Assembly: GCF_014534645.1 (NCBI RefSeq)
Contig: NZ_JACVQF010000220.1
Span: 1 to 64,000, forward strand
Source of the DNA: Streptomyces griseicoloratus
GTDB lineage: Bacteria > Actinomycetota > Actinomycetes > Streptomycetales > Streptomycetaceae
Length of the DNA: 64,000 bases
Direction of reading: 5' to 3'
In this document: piece by piece, positions 55,884 to 63,843 of the stretch
Layout: each line of letters opens with the position of its first letter
Numbering within the stretch: position 1 is the stretch's first letter
The notes under the pieces: generated by a model
Told to the model about the DNA's origin: nothing
Database searches by the model: none
The model's input: the letters and a program-made list of their open reading frames with translations, nothing else
Position numbers and translations under genes: made by a program

Positions 55884-56480
55884 TCAGCCGTCGGCCGGCT
55901 GGACGCGGACGTGCATGCGTTCGCCCTGCGGGCCGTACAGCGCGATCCACTCGACCGGGCCGTCCCCCGCGTTGGCGACGCCGTGCGGAACGCGGGTGTC
56001 GAACTCGGCCGTCTCGCCGGCCGTCAGGACGACGTCCTCGTCGCCCAGCGCGAGCAGCAGGCGGCCGGACAGGACGTAGAGCCATTCGTGGCCCTCGTGC
56101 GATCCCTGTGCGGGCCGCCTCGTCCGTGTGGCGGCCGGGGCGGGGAGGATCTGCTTGTACGCCTGCAGGCCGCCGCCCAGGTGCCGGGTGAGCGGGATCC
56201 AGGTCTGGTCGCCCCGGACCACGGGACGCGGGTGGACGCGGGGATCACCGGTGTGGGAGCCGACGAGTTCGTCCAGGGGGAGGCGGTACGCCCGGGCCAG
56301 GGGCAGCAGATGGCGCAGCGTCGGCTCACGCCGCCCCGACTCCAGCCGGGACAGCGTGCTCACGGAGATTCCCGTGGCGCTGCTGAGCCCGGCCAGTGTG
56401 GTGCCGCGGGCCTGCCGCAGGGCGCGCAGACGGGGTCCGAGCGCGGTCAGTACGTCTGCGAGCTGGTCGTCTTCGCCCAT
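55884..56480 (-). CDS. XRE-cupin transcriptional regulator
   Basis: 198 aa. Residues 15-68 are an XRE helix-turn-helix (LRALRQARGTTLAGLSSATG, STLSRLESGRREPTLRHLL). Residues 120-190 are a cupin (HEGHEWLYVLSGRLLLALGD, LTAGETAEFDTRVPHGVANA) with the usual His/Glu metal or ligand site. This type controls small operons, often of detoxification or amine metabolism. ATG 56480 has no ribosome binding site. A palindrome immediately upstream is a candidate operator for itself and the divergent nnr gene. Larger frames extending to 57179 are shadows of nnr. Confidence 0.85.
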   Translation of the reverse strand: MGEDDQLADVLTALGPRLRALRQARGTTLAGLSSATGISVSTLSRLESGRREPTLRHLLPLARAYRLPLDELVGSHTGDPRVHPRPVVRGDQTWIPLTRHLGGGLQAYKQILPAPAATRTRRPAQGSHEGHEWLYVLSGRLLLALGDEDVVLTAGETAEFDTRVPHGVANAGDGPVEWIALYGPQGERMHVRVQPADG

Positions 56481-56487
56481 GACGTCA

Positions 56488-56504
56488 TTTGCCGGTACGG
56501 CAAA
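56488..56504. promoter_or_regulatory. Palindrome between the XRE-cupin gene and nnr
   Basis: TTTGCCG (56488-56494) and CGGCAAA (56498-56504) are perfect inverted arms around GTA. On the minus strand TTGACA (56516-56511) lies just upstream, so the palindrome covers the -10 area and the start region of the regulator gene. A repressor operator is the simplest reading. Confidence 0.6.
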
Positions 56505-56574
56505 ACACTCTGTCAAGTCGGCATCCGGTGGCGCGGTTCGTGACGTTCGCGGCGGACAGGGAAGACTCGACGGC

Positions 56575-58011
56575 ATGCGGACTGCGTACAGCGTGGAGAC
56601 GGTCAGAACGGCCGAACGGGTGTTGATGGCACGGCTGCCGGAAGGGGCGTTGATGCAGCGGGCGGCGGCCGGGCTCGCCGCCGCCTGCGCGGACCTGCTC
56701 GGCCGGGTGTACGGCAGCCGGGTCGTGCTGCTGGTCGGCAGCGGCGACAACGGCGGCGACGCCCTGTACGCCGGGGCGCGGCTGGCCCGGCGGGGCGCGG
56801 GCGTGACGGCCGTGCTGCTGACGCCGGAGCGCGCGCACGCCGGCGGGCTGGCCGCCCTGCGCCGGGCCGGCGGGAGCGTCGCGGCGGCCGGTGCCGGGGA
56901 AGGGCTGGTCGCGGGGGCCGACCTGGTCGTCGACGGCATCGTCGGGATCGGCGGCAAGGGCGGGCTGCGGGCGGAGGCGGTGCCGCTCGCCGAGGCGGCC
57001 CGCCGGTCGCGGGCCGCCGTCGTCGCCGTCGACCTGCCGAGCGGTGTCGACGCCGACACGGGGCAGGTGCACGGGGCGGCGGTGCGGGCCGACCTGACGG
57101 TGACGTTCGGGACGCACAAGCCCGGGCTGCTGATCGACCCGGCGCGGGAGTACGCCGGGTCGGTGCGGCTGGTCGACATCGGGCTGGAACTGCCGGACGG
57201 GGCCGTGCTGGAGGCCCTTCAGCACGCGGACGTGGCCCGGCTGCTGCCGGTGCCGGCCGTCGAGAGCGACAAGTACCGGCGCGGGGTGGTCGGCATCGCC
57301 GCCGGGTCGGCCCGCTACCCGGGCGCGGCCGTGCTCGCCGTGTCGGGGGCGCTGCGGGGCGGGGCCGGGGCGGTGCGGTACGTCGGTCCGGCCGGGGACG
57401 CGGTGATCGCCCGCTTCCCGGAGACGCTGGTGTCGGACCGGGGGCCGAAGCGGGCGGGGCGCGTGCAGGCATGGGTCGTCGGGCCGGGGGCCGGCGACGA
57501 CGCCGGACCGGTGGCGGAGGTGCTGGCGGCCGACGTGCCCGTGCTGGTCGACGCGGACGGGCTGCGGCTGGCGGACCCGGGTGCGGTGCGGAGGCGTACG
57601 GCACCGACGCTGATGACCCCGCACGCCGGGGAGGCGGCGGCGCTGCTCGGGGTGAGCCGGGAGGAGGTCGAGGGGGCGCGGCTGGCCGCGGTGCGGGAGC
57701 TGGCGGGGCGGTACGGGGCGGCGGTGCTGCTGAAGGGGTCGACGACGCTGGTCGCCGGGCGGGACGGCGGGACCGTCCGGGTCAACGCGACCGGGACGTC
57801 GTGGCTGGCGACCGCCGGCAGCGGGGACGTGCTGTCGGGGCTCGTGGGGTCGTTGCTGGCGGCGGGGCTCTCGGCGGTGGACGCGGGGAGCGCGGGGGCG
57901 TACCTGCACGGGCTCGCCGGGCGGTTCGCGGCGGACGGGGCGCCGGTGGGGGCGCATGACGTGGCCGACGCGATTCCGGGGGCGTGGCGGGATGTGCGGG
58001 GGGTTGGTTGA
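56575..58011 (+). CDS. nnr: Bifunctional NAD(P)HX epimerase/dehydratase
   Basis: 478 aa. Residues 1-215 are the YjeF-N epimerase (LLVGSGDNGGDALYAGARLA, VVDGIVGIGGKG). Residues 220-478 are the ADP-dependent NAD(P)HX dehydratase (KYRRGVVGIAAGSARYPGA, DADGLRLADP, TPHAGEAAALLG and ATAGSGDVLSGLVGSLLAAG). The enzyme repairs hydrated NADH and NADPH. ATG 56575 sits seven bases after AAGACT, so leaderless expression is possible. It precedes alr. Confidence 0.93.
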   Translation: MRTAYSVETVRTAERVLMARLPEGALMQRAAAGLAAACADLLGRVYGSRVVLLVGSGDNGGDALYAGARLARRGAGVTAVLLTPERAHAGGLAALRRAGGSVAAAGAGEGLVAGADLVVDGIVGIGGKGGLRAEAVPLAEAARRSRAAVVAVDLPSGVDADTGQVHGAAVRADLTVTFGTHKPGLLIDPAREYAGSVRLVDIGLELPDGAVLEALQHADVARLLPVPAVESDKYRRGVVGIAAGSARYPGAAVLAVSGALRGGAGAVRYVGPAGDAVIARFPETLVSDRGPKRAGRVQAWVVGPGAGDDAGPVAEVLAADVPVLVDADGLRLADPGAVRRRTAPTLMTPHAGEAAALLGVSREEVEGARLAAVRELAGRYGAAVLLKGSTTLVAGRDGGTVRVNATGTSWLATAGSGDVLSGLVGSLLAAGLSAVDAGSAGAYLHGLAGRFAADGAPVGAHDVADAIPGAWRDVRGVG

Positions 58012-58297
58012 GCGGGGGCTCGGGGTCGGTGCGGGCGTTGTCCGAGCGGTGCTCGGCACTTGTGCGGGCCGGGGGGCGTGCGCGGCCCGGCGTCGCGGGG
58101 TGCCGCCTGCGCCCACCCGTGCCGCCCTGGGGGTACCTCCCAGGCCGTTCAGGCACTGGGGGAGGCACGACTGCCCGCAGGCTGCGGCCGGTGCAGGCTG
58201 CCGGGGGGAGGCACGACTGCCCGTAGGCAGCGGCTGCGGGCCGTCCGTGGTTGTGCGGGCGTGGGGGGTTTCGGGGCTCTGAGAGACTGGGGCCACG
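58012..58297. other. GC-rich intergenic region with short repeats before alr
   Basis: Contains a direct 20-bp repeat (GGGGGAGGCACGACTGCCCG at 58158-58177 and 58204-58223) and a CCTCCCAG/CTGGGGGAGG pairing (58136-58165), both of a type scattered in streptomycete genomes. No ORF with coding character. GAGACT at 58283-58288 is a possible -10 for alr. Confidence 0.5.
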
Positions 58298-59494
58298 ATG
58301 AGTGAGACAGCTGCTCAGTGGGCCGCCACCCTGCGGGCCCGCGCCGAGATCGATCTGGCCGCCCTGGAGGCCAACGTCCGCGTGCTGCGCGAGCGGGCTC
58401 CCGGGGCCGCCCTCATGGCCGTCGTGAAGTCCGACGCCTACGGCCACGGCGCGACCCCGTGCGCCCGCGCGGCCGTCGCCGCCGGGGCGACCTGGCTGGG
58501 CACCGCCACGCCGCAGGAGGCACTCGCGCTGCGCGCGGAGGCGGGACTCCCGGACGACGTGCGCATCATGTGCTGGCTGTGGACGCCGGGCGGACCCTGG
58601 CGGGAGGCGATCGAGGCGGATCTCGACGTGTCCGTCAGCGGGATGTGGGCCCTGGAGGAGGTCGTCGAGGCGGCACGGCGTGCCGGCCGCCCCGCGCGCG
58701 TGCAGCTCAAGGCCGACACCGGGCTCGGCCGTAACGGCTGCCAGCCGGGGGACGACTGGGCGGAACTCGTCCGCGAGGCCCTGCGGGCCGAGGGCGAGGG
58801 ACTGCTCCGCGTCACCGGGCTGTGGTCCCACTTCGCCTGCGCCGACGAGCCCGGCCACCCCTCCATCACCGCCCAGCTCACCCGCTTCCGGGAGATGACG
58901 GCGTACGCCGAGGAGCAGGGCGTCCGACCCGAGGTGCGGCACATCGCCAACTCGCCGGCCCTGCTCACGCTCCCCGAGGCCCACTTCGACCTCGTACGGG
59001 CCGGGATCGCCGTGTACGGCATCTCGCCCAGCCCCGAGCTGGGCACCCCCGCCGACTTCGGGCTGCGCCCGGTGATGACGCTGTCCGCCTCGCTGGCCCT
59101 GGTCAAGGACGTCCCCGGCGGGCACGGCGTCAGCTACGGGCACCACTACACCACCCCCGGAGCGACGACCCTCGGTCTCGTCCCCCTCGGCTACGCGGAC
59201 GGCATCCCCCGCCATGCCTCCTCGGCCGGCCCGGTCCTGGTCGAGGGCAAGTGGCGCACCGTGGCGGGGCGGATCGCGATGGACCAGTTCGTCGTCGACC
59301 TGGGCGGGGACCGGCCCGCGCCGGGCGCCGAGGCGGTCCTGTTCGGGCCCGGCGACCGGGGCGAGCCCACCGCGGAGGACTGGGCGCAGGCCGCGGGCAC
59401 CATCGCGTACGAGATCGTCACACGCATCGGTTCGCGCGTTCCCCGCGTCTACAGGAACGAACGGCAGGCGCTCGGCCGGCACCCGGCACGGTGA
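58298..59494 (+). CDS. alr: Alanine racemase
   Basis: 398 aa, PLP enzyme giving D-Ala for peptidoglycan. PLP lysine is Lys44 in MAVVKSDAYGHGA. The other catalytic residue, Tyr, is in SYGHHYTTPGATTLG, and VSGRIAMDQ-like sequence (VAGRIAMDQFVVDLGGD) follows. Start ATG 58298 without a strong ribosome binding site. The following gene starts 28 bp after its stop. Confidence 0.96.
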   Translation: MSETAAQWAATLRARAEIDLAALEANVRVLRERAPGAALMAVVKSDAYGHGATPCARAAVAAGATWLGTATPQEALALRAEAGLPDDVRIMCWLWTPGGPWREAIEADLDVSVSGMWALEEVVEAARRAGRPARVQLKADTGLGRNGCQPGDDWAELVREALRAEGEGLLRVTGLWSHFACADEPGHPSITAQLTRFREMTAYAEEQGVRPEVRHIANSPALLTLPEAHFDLVRAGIAVYGISPSPELGTPADFGLRPVMTLSASLALVKDVPGGHGVSYGHHYTTPGATTLGLVPLGYADGIPRHASSAGPVLVEGKWRTVAGRIAMDQFVVDLGGDRPAPGAEAVLFGPGDRGEPTAEDWAQAAGTIAYEIVTRIGSRVPRVYRNERQALGRHPAR

Positions 59495-59522
59495 ACGGCG
59501 ACCCGGCGAGGAGGAGCGGTAC

Positions 59523-60719
59523 GTGAGCGAGAGCAGCGCGGAGGCCGCCGGAGGCTGGCGCCGGACGACCGGCCTCGCGGGCATCGCGATAGGCGTGCTG
59601 GCGGCGGGCGCCGCGACCGGCGTGGCGATAGAGCGGCTCACCGTCGGCCGCGGGGTGCGCCGCAAGGCGCAGCTCGCCCTGGACTCGACGGGACCGTACG
59701 GCGCACTGCGCGGCACCCCCGGCAAGGCCTACGCCGACGACGGCACCGAGCTGTACTACGAGGTCGACGACGTCGACCCGGGGGCCGAGTCCGCGCACCC
59801 CCGCCGCAGGCGGCGGCTCTTCGGCCGCAAGGCCCCCGCCCCCGTGACCGTCGTCTTCAGCCACGGCTACTGCCTCAACCAGGACTCCTGGCACTTCCAG
59901 CGGGCGGCGCTGCGGGGCGTCGTACGGACCGTGCACTGGGACCAGCGCAGCCACGGCCGGTCCGGACGGGGCGTGCCGCAGGTGCGCGACGGAGTGCCGA
60001 TCACCATCGACGAGCTGGGCCGCGATCTGAAGGCCGTCATCGACGCGGCCGCGCCCGAGGGACCGATCGTGCTGGTCGGTCACTCCATGGGCGGCATGAC
60101 CGTGATGGCCCTGGCCGACCAGTTCCCCGAGCTGGTCCGTGAGCGGGTGGTCGCCGTCGCCCTCGTCGGCACGTCGTCCGGGCGGCTCGGCGAGGTCAAC
60201 TTCGGGCTGCCGGTGGCCGGCGTCAACGCGGTGCGGCGCTTCCTCCCGGCGGTGCTGAAGGCGCTGGGGCAGCGGGCCGAGCTGGTGGAGAAGGGGCGGC
60301 GGGCGGCCGCGGACCTGTTCGCCGGGATCATCAAGCGGTACTCGTTCGCCTCACGGGACGTCGATCCGGCCGTGGCCCGGTTCGCCGAGCGGATGATCGA
60401 GTCGACGCCGATCGACGTGGTCGCCGAGTACTACCCGGCCTTCAACGACCACGACAAGACGGAGGCACTCGCCCACTTCGCCGACCTGCCGGTGCTCGTG
60501 CTGGCCGGCGTGCAGGACCTGGTGACGCCCAGCGAGCACAGCGAGGCGATCGCCGGTCTGCTGCCGGACGCGGAGCTGGTGCTGGTGCCGGATGCGGGGC
60601 ACCTGGTGATGCTGGAGCACCCGGAACTGGTCACCGACCGCCTCGCCGATCTGCTGGCCCGCGTCGGGGCGATGCCGTCAGCGGCTACCGTGGATGGCTG
60701 TGACTCCGCCTCTTCCTGA
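59523..60719 (+). CDS. Alpha/beta-fold hydrolase with N-terminal membrane helix
   Basis: 398 aa. A hydrophobic stretch (LAGIAIGVLAAGAATGVAIE) near 18-38 anchors it. The hydrolase has FSHGYCLNQDSWHFQR (oxyanion loop), DQRSHGRSGRG, nucleophile VGHSMGGMT, Asp in VLAGVQDLVTP and His in PDAGHLVMLEHPE. Substrate unknown. GTG 59523 has GAGGAGCGG upstream. Conserved neighbour of alr and tsaE in streptomycetes, so it may share their transcript. Confidence 0.85.
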   Translation: MSESSAEAAGGWRRTTGLAGIAIGVLAAGAATGVAIERLTVGRGVRRKAQLALDSTGPYGALRGTPGKAYADDGTELYYEVDDVDPGAESAHPRRRRRLFGRKAPAPVTVVFSHGYCLNQDSWHFQRAALRGVVRTVHWDQRSHGRSGRGVPQVRDGVPITIDELGRDLKAVIDAAAPEGPIVLVGHSMGGMTVMALADQFPELVRERVVAVALVGTSSGRLGEVNFGLPVAGVNAVRRFLPAVLKALGQRAELVEKGRRAAADLFAGIIKRYSFASRDVDPAVARFAERMIESTPIDVVAEYYPAFNDHDKTEALAHFADLPVLVLAGVQDLVTPSEHSEAIAGLLPDAELVLVPDAGHLVMLEHPELVTDRLADLLARVGAMPSAATVDGCDSASS

Positions 60720-60807
60720 CGGAAGCGGCTGCCGGCCGAACCGGCCGAGGTCCGGCCCGAACGGCCCCTCGCGGGGCGTGACAAGCGACTACTGCAAGTG
60801 AGCGACG

Positions 60808-61332
60808 ATGGAAGAGACCGCGACATCGCACACGCCGGTGCCCGACGGCGGCACCGTTCGCGTCACCGTCACCTCCCCCGAGCAGATGCGGGAGCTGGGC
60901 CGCAGGCTCGCCAAGCTGCTGCGCGCCGGCGACCTGGTGATGCTCAGCGGGGAACTGGGGGCGGGCAAGACGACGCTGACCCGGGGCCTCGGTGAGGGAC
61001 TCGGCGTGCGCGGTGCGGTCACCTCGCCGACCTTCGTGATCGCCCGCGTGCACCCCTCCCTCGACGACGGCCCGCCGCTGGTCCACGTCGACGCCTACCG
61101 GCTCTCCGGCGGTCTGGACGAGATGGAGGACCTCGACCTCGACGTCTCGCTGCCCGATTCCGTGATCGTCGTGGAGTGGGGCGAGGGCAAGGTCGAGGAG
61201 CTGACCGACGACCGGCTCCAGCTGGTGATCCACCGGGCCGTGGGCGACACCACCGACGAGGTACGGCACGTGACGCTGACCGGAATCGGCGAGCGCTGGG
61301 CGACGGCCGACCTGACCGTGCTCGACACCTGA
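60808..61332 (+). CDS. tsaE: tRNA (adenosine(37)-N6)-threonylcarbamoyltransferase complex ATPase subunit TsaE
   Basis: 174 aa. Walker A SGELGAGKTTLTRGLGEGLG, switch-like SPTFVIARVH, and Walker B-like VVEWGEGK. TsaE drives the TsaB-TsaD complex that makes t6A at tRNA position 37. ATG 60808 has a weak upstream site; it is 88 bp after the hydrolase gene. Confidence 0.95.
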   Translation: MEETATSHTPVPDGGTVRVTVTSPEQMRELGRRLAKLLRAGDLVMLSGELGAGKTTLTRGLGEGLGVRGAVTSPTFVIARVHPSLDDGPPLVHVDAYRLSGGLDEMEDLDLDVSLPDSVIVVEWGEGKVEELTDDRLQLVIHRAVGDTTDEVRHVTLTGIGERWATADLTVLDT

Positions 61333-61353
61333 GCCCCCCGCCCGCCCCGGCCC

Positions 61354-61655
61354 GGCTGGGTTGGCCGGTCCCGCCTGCCTGACCGCCCGGTCTCGCTTGC
61401 CCGGTCCGGCCCGCCTGACCGCCCGGCCCGGCCCGCCCGGTCGTCCGTCTGGGCGCTCCGGGTCCGCCCGCTCGATCCGGCCTGGCTGGCTTGGCCGGTC
61501 CCGTCTGCCTGACCGCCCGGTCCGCCTCGCTTGCCCGGTCCGGCCCGTCTGACCGCCCGGCCCTGCCCGCCCGGTCGTCCGTCTGGCCGCTCCGGGTCCG
61601 CCCGCTCGGTCCGGCCTGGCTGGCTTGGCCGGTCCCGTCTGCCTGACCGCCCGGC
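61354..61655. repeat. Tandem repeat with 130-134 bp period
   Basis: Units begin at 61354 (130 bp), 61484 (134 bp) and 61618 (partial, about 38 bp), each opening GGCTGGSTTGGCCGGTCCCG and rich in CCGCCCGGTCCGGCC-type words. It covers most of the tsaE to 61818 gap (485 bp without a gene). Imperfect but clearly related. Confidence 0.85.
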
Positions 61656-61765
61656 CGGTCCCGTCTGCCCGGTCGGGTCCTGGACGCGCTCACGAGAACG
61701 TTCCGACAGGCCGTCGGGAAGATATTGCGTTCGGTGGCCTTCGCGTGGTCACATGGTGGCCAGCA

Positions 61766-61789
61766 CGTAGTTAGGGATACCTAACTACG
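61766..61789. promoter_or_regulatory. Palindrome with iron-box core (DmdR1/DtxR type)
   Basis: Perfect arms CGTAGTTAGG (61766-61775) and CCTAACTACG (61780-61789) around GATA. The core TTAGG-N4-CCTAA equals the right part of the 19-bp iron boxes recognised by DtxR/DmdR regulators in actinobacteria. It is 28 bp before the 53-aa ORF. Iron control is inferred. Confidence 0.6.
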
Positions 61790-61817
61790 CTCCGCCCCCG
61801 ACCTTCAGGAGGCGTCC

Positions 61818-61979
61818 ATGCCGGAGACCAAGGCCCAGCCGCAGCCGCACGCCGTCGCCGGCGTGTCCATGCACGACCTGCTCGCCGCCTGCGCCGCGGC
61901 CAAGGCGGTCTCGACGCCGCCCCGCCCGCCGGTGCCGGATCCGCGCCCGGCGGCCGGAGAGCACCGCGAGGCCGCCTGA
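61818..61979 (+). CDS. Small protein of 53 aa behind an iron-box-like palindrome
   Basis: MPETKAQPQPHAVAGVSMHD then LLAACAAAKAVSTPPRPP and a Pro/Arg/Glu-rich end. CAGGAGGCGTCC precedes ATG 61818, an almost ideal ribosome binding site, so it is very likely translated although too short for standard ORF lists. No membrane helix or known motif; a short helix with one Cys. If the palindrome upstream is an iron box, the gene is induced under iron limitation. Confidence 0.6.
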   Translation: MPETKAQPQPHAVAGVSMHDLLAACAAAKAVSTPPRPPVPDPRPAAGEHREAA

Positions 61980-62001
61980 CGCCGCCGGACGGCGTCCGGC
62001 C

Positions 62002-62553
62002 TCAGCGGATGACGACGACCGGCTGACCGGTCGTCGCGAACCGCCACATCGCGTCGCCGTCCGCGCGGGTCTCCCGGATGCCGCCGGTCCGCACGTGCGG
62101 GTCGGGCTTCGCCATCGACCCGTTCACGGCCGCGCTGAACCCGATCACGACCCCGTCGACGGTGGTGAAGCACACGACGTGCTCGACGAGGACGCCGTCG
62201 GAGCCGGTGATCTTCTTCGACCGGGAGGTGACGGTGTAGGTGCCCGGCGCCGGATCGACCGTGCTCGGGGTGACGCGGAACGTGCGCTGGACCCTGTTGT
62301 CCGGGCCGACCAGCCACACCCGGTCGTCGTCCACCGAGTACACCACCCGTTCACCCGTTCCGGAGCCGCGGGGCAGGGCGGTGGGGTTCCGTCGGTCGCG
62401 GGGCGCCTTCGGGGCGTCGGCGACCGTGCCGCTCGCCTGGCGTCTGCCCAGATCGGCGGGGAGGGTGGCCGACGCCTGGTAGGCGAGGAAACCGATCGTC
62501 ATCAGGGCGGCCGTGGTGAGCCCGGCCACGATCCCGGCGCTGCTGCCTGGCAC
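62002..62553 (-). CDS. Membrane-anchored L,D-transpeptidase-like protein without canonical Cys
   Basis: 183 aa. An N-terminal helix (GIVAGLTTAALMTIGFLAY) anchors it. The outer part (VVYSVDDDRVWLVGPDNRVQ, FRVTPSTVDPAPGTYTVTSR) is beta-rich like YkuD domains, and VRTGGIRETRADGDAMWRFA aligns with the SHGCIR catalytic loop, but Cys is replaced by Gly. Another Cys (HVVCFTT) is elsewhere. Function thus uncertain, perhaps non-catalytic. GTG 62553 has GAGGTGG upstream; the frame extending to 62853 is a shadow of tsaB DNA. Confidence 0.65.
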   Translation of the reverse strand: MPGSSAGIVAGLTTAALMTIGFLAYQASATLPADLGRRQASGTVADAPKAPRDRRNPTALPRGSGTGERVVYSVDDDRVWLVGPDNRVQRTFRVTPSTVDPAPGTYTVTSRSKKITGSDGVLVEHVVCFTTVDGVVIGFSAAVNGSMAKPDPHVRTGGIRETRADGDAMWRFATTGQPVVVIR

Positions 62554-62650
62554 TGGCGACCACCTCGTCGTCGTAGGTCGTGCCCCCGTGGCGACGGTAG
62601 CAGCAGGTGACCGTCCGACCGGGGCGTCCGACACGGACCCCGGAGCGCCG

Positions 62651-62656
62651 TAGGCT
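62651..62656 (+). promoter_or_regulatory. -10 box for a leaderless tsaB transcript
   Basis: TAGGCT ends six bases before GTG 62663, with no ribosome binding site. Same arrangement as glmS and acpS. Confidence 0.5.
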
Positions 62657-62662
62657 GTTTGC

Positions 62663-63316
62663 GTGCTCTTGCTCGCTCTGGATACCGCCACGCCCGCCGT
62701 CACCGTCGCGCTGCACGACGGTACGGACGTCATCGCCTCGTCCAGCCAGGTCGACGCACGCCGGCACGGTGAGCTGCTGCTGCCCGCCGTCGACCGGGTG
62801 CTCGCCGAGGCCGGTCTCAGGCTCGACGCCGTCACCGGCATCGTCGCCGGCATCGGCCCCGGCCCTTACACGGGCCTGCGCGTCGGCCTGATGACCGCGG
62901 ACACCTTCGGGCTCGCGCTCGGCGTGCCCGTGCACGGCGTGTGCACGCTGGACGGACTGGCGTACGCCGCCGACCTGCACGGCCCCTTCGTGGTGGCGAC
63001 CGACGCCCGCCGCAAGGAGGTCTACTGGGCGCGGTACGCCGACTCCCGCACCCGCGTCACCGACCCGGCCGTCGACCGTCCCGCCGACATCGCCGACGAG
63101 GTCGAGGGCCTGCCGGCCGTCGGCGCCGGGGCGCTGCTGTACCCGGACACCTTCCCGAAGGCGCACGAGCCCGAGCACGTGTCCGCGGCCGCCCTGGCGT
63201 GTCTGGCCGCCGAGAAGCTGGCCGCGGGCGAGGAGCTGCCCGCGCCGAGGCCGCTGTACCTGCGCCGGCCCGACGCCCAGGTCCCCAAGAACTACAAGGT
63301 GGTCACCCCCAAGTGA
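62663..63316 (+). CDS. tsaB: tRNA threonylcarbamoyladenosine biosynthesis protein TsaB
   Basis: 217 aa, ASKHA-fold partner of TsaD. LLLALDTATPAVTVALHDG, HGELLLPAVDRVLAEAGL, GIGPGPYTGLRVGLMTA and ATDARRKEVYWARY are typical. Scaffold for the t6A complex together with TsaE. GTG 62663. Its stop overlaps rimI in GTGA. Confidence 0.96.
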   Translation: MLLLALDTATPAVTVALHDGTDVIASSSQVDARRHGELLLPAVDRVLAEAGLRLDAVTGIVAGIGPGPYTGLRVGLMTADTFGLALGVPVHGVCTLDGLAYAADLHGPFVVATDARRKEVYWARYADSRTRVTDPAVDRPADIADEVEGLPAVGAGALLYPDTFPKAHEPEHVSAAALACLAAEKLAAGEELPAPRPLYLRRPDAQVPKNYKVVTPK

Positions 63317-63843
63317 GCGGGCCCGTGTCTGTCGTGCTGCGCGAGATGCGCTGGTGGGACATCGACCCCGTGCTCGGACTCGAACGGGAGCTGTTCCCGG
63401 AGGACGCCTGGTCGCGGGGGATGTTCTGGTCCGAGCTGGCCCACTCGCGCGGACCGGAGGCCAACCGCCGGTACCTGGTGGCCGAGGACGGCGGCCGCAT
63501 CGTCGGCTACGCCGGTCTCGTCGCCTCCGGGGACCAGGCCGACGTCCAGACCATCGCCGTCGCCCGCGACCACTGGGGCACCGGACTCGGCGGGCGGCTG
63601 CTCACCGAGCTGCTGCGGGCGGCGACCGCGTTCGAGTGCACCGAAGTGCTGCTGGAGTGCCGGGTGGACAACGTCCGCGCCCAGAAGCTCTACGAGCGCT
63701 TCGGCTTCGAGCCCATCGGCTTCCGCCGCGGCTACTACCAGCCGGGCAACGTGGACGCACTGGTGATGCGCCTGACCACAGCGCCCGACGGCGGCTCCGC
63801 CGCGGGCGCCGACTCCGTACAAGGAACCGACAATCATGGCTGA
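63313..63843 (+). CDS. rimI: Ribosomal-protein-alanine N-acetyltransferase
   Basis: 176 aa GNAT enzyme that acetylates the N-terminus of S18 in E. coli. Motifs: [41 protein letters not shown] (acetyl-CoA site), and [20 protein letters not shown] followed by [20 protein letters not shown] 63313 overlaps tsaB; GTG 63325 is an alternative. Its end overlaps tsaD by eight bases, so tsaB-rimI-tsaD form one unit. Confidence 0.94.
   Translation: MSGPVSVVLREMRWWDIDPVLGLERELFPEDAWSRGMFWSELAHSRGPEANRRYLVAEDGGRIVGYAGLVASGDQADVQTIAVARDHWGTGLGGRLLTELLRAATAFECTEVLLECRVDNVRAQKLYERFGFEPIGFRRGYYQPGNVDALVMRLTTAPDGGSAAGADSVQGTDNHG

Noticed and set aside
55884-57179. 431-aa version of the cupin regulator
   Set aside because: The extension beyond 56480 runs opposite nnr and has Ser/Pro/Arg composition; the HTH begins shortly after 56480.
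61333-61770. Short ORFs in the tsaE downstream repeat
   Set aside because: Translations are only Arg/Pro/Gly repeats; no ribosome binding site or conserved motif.
62002-62853. 283-aa version of the YkuD-like gene
   Set aside because: GTG 62553 has a proper ribosome binding site and directly precedes the anchor helix; the rest overlaps tsaB.
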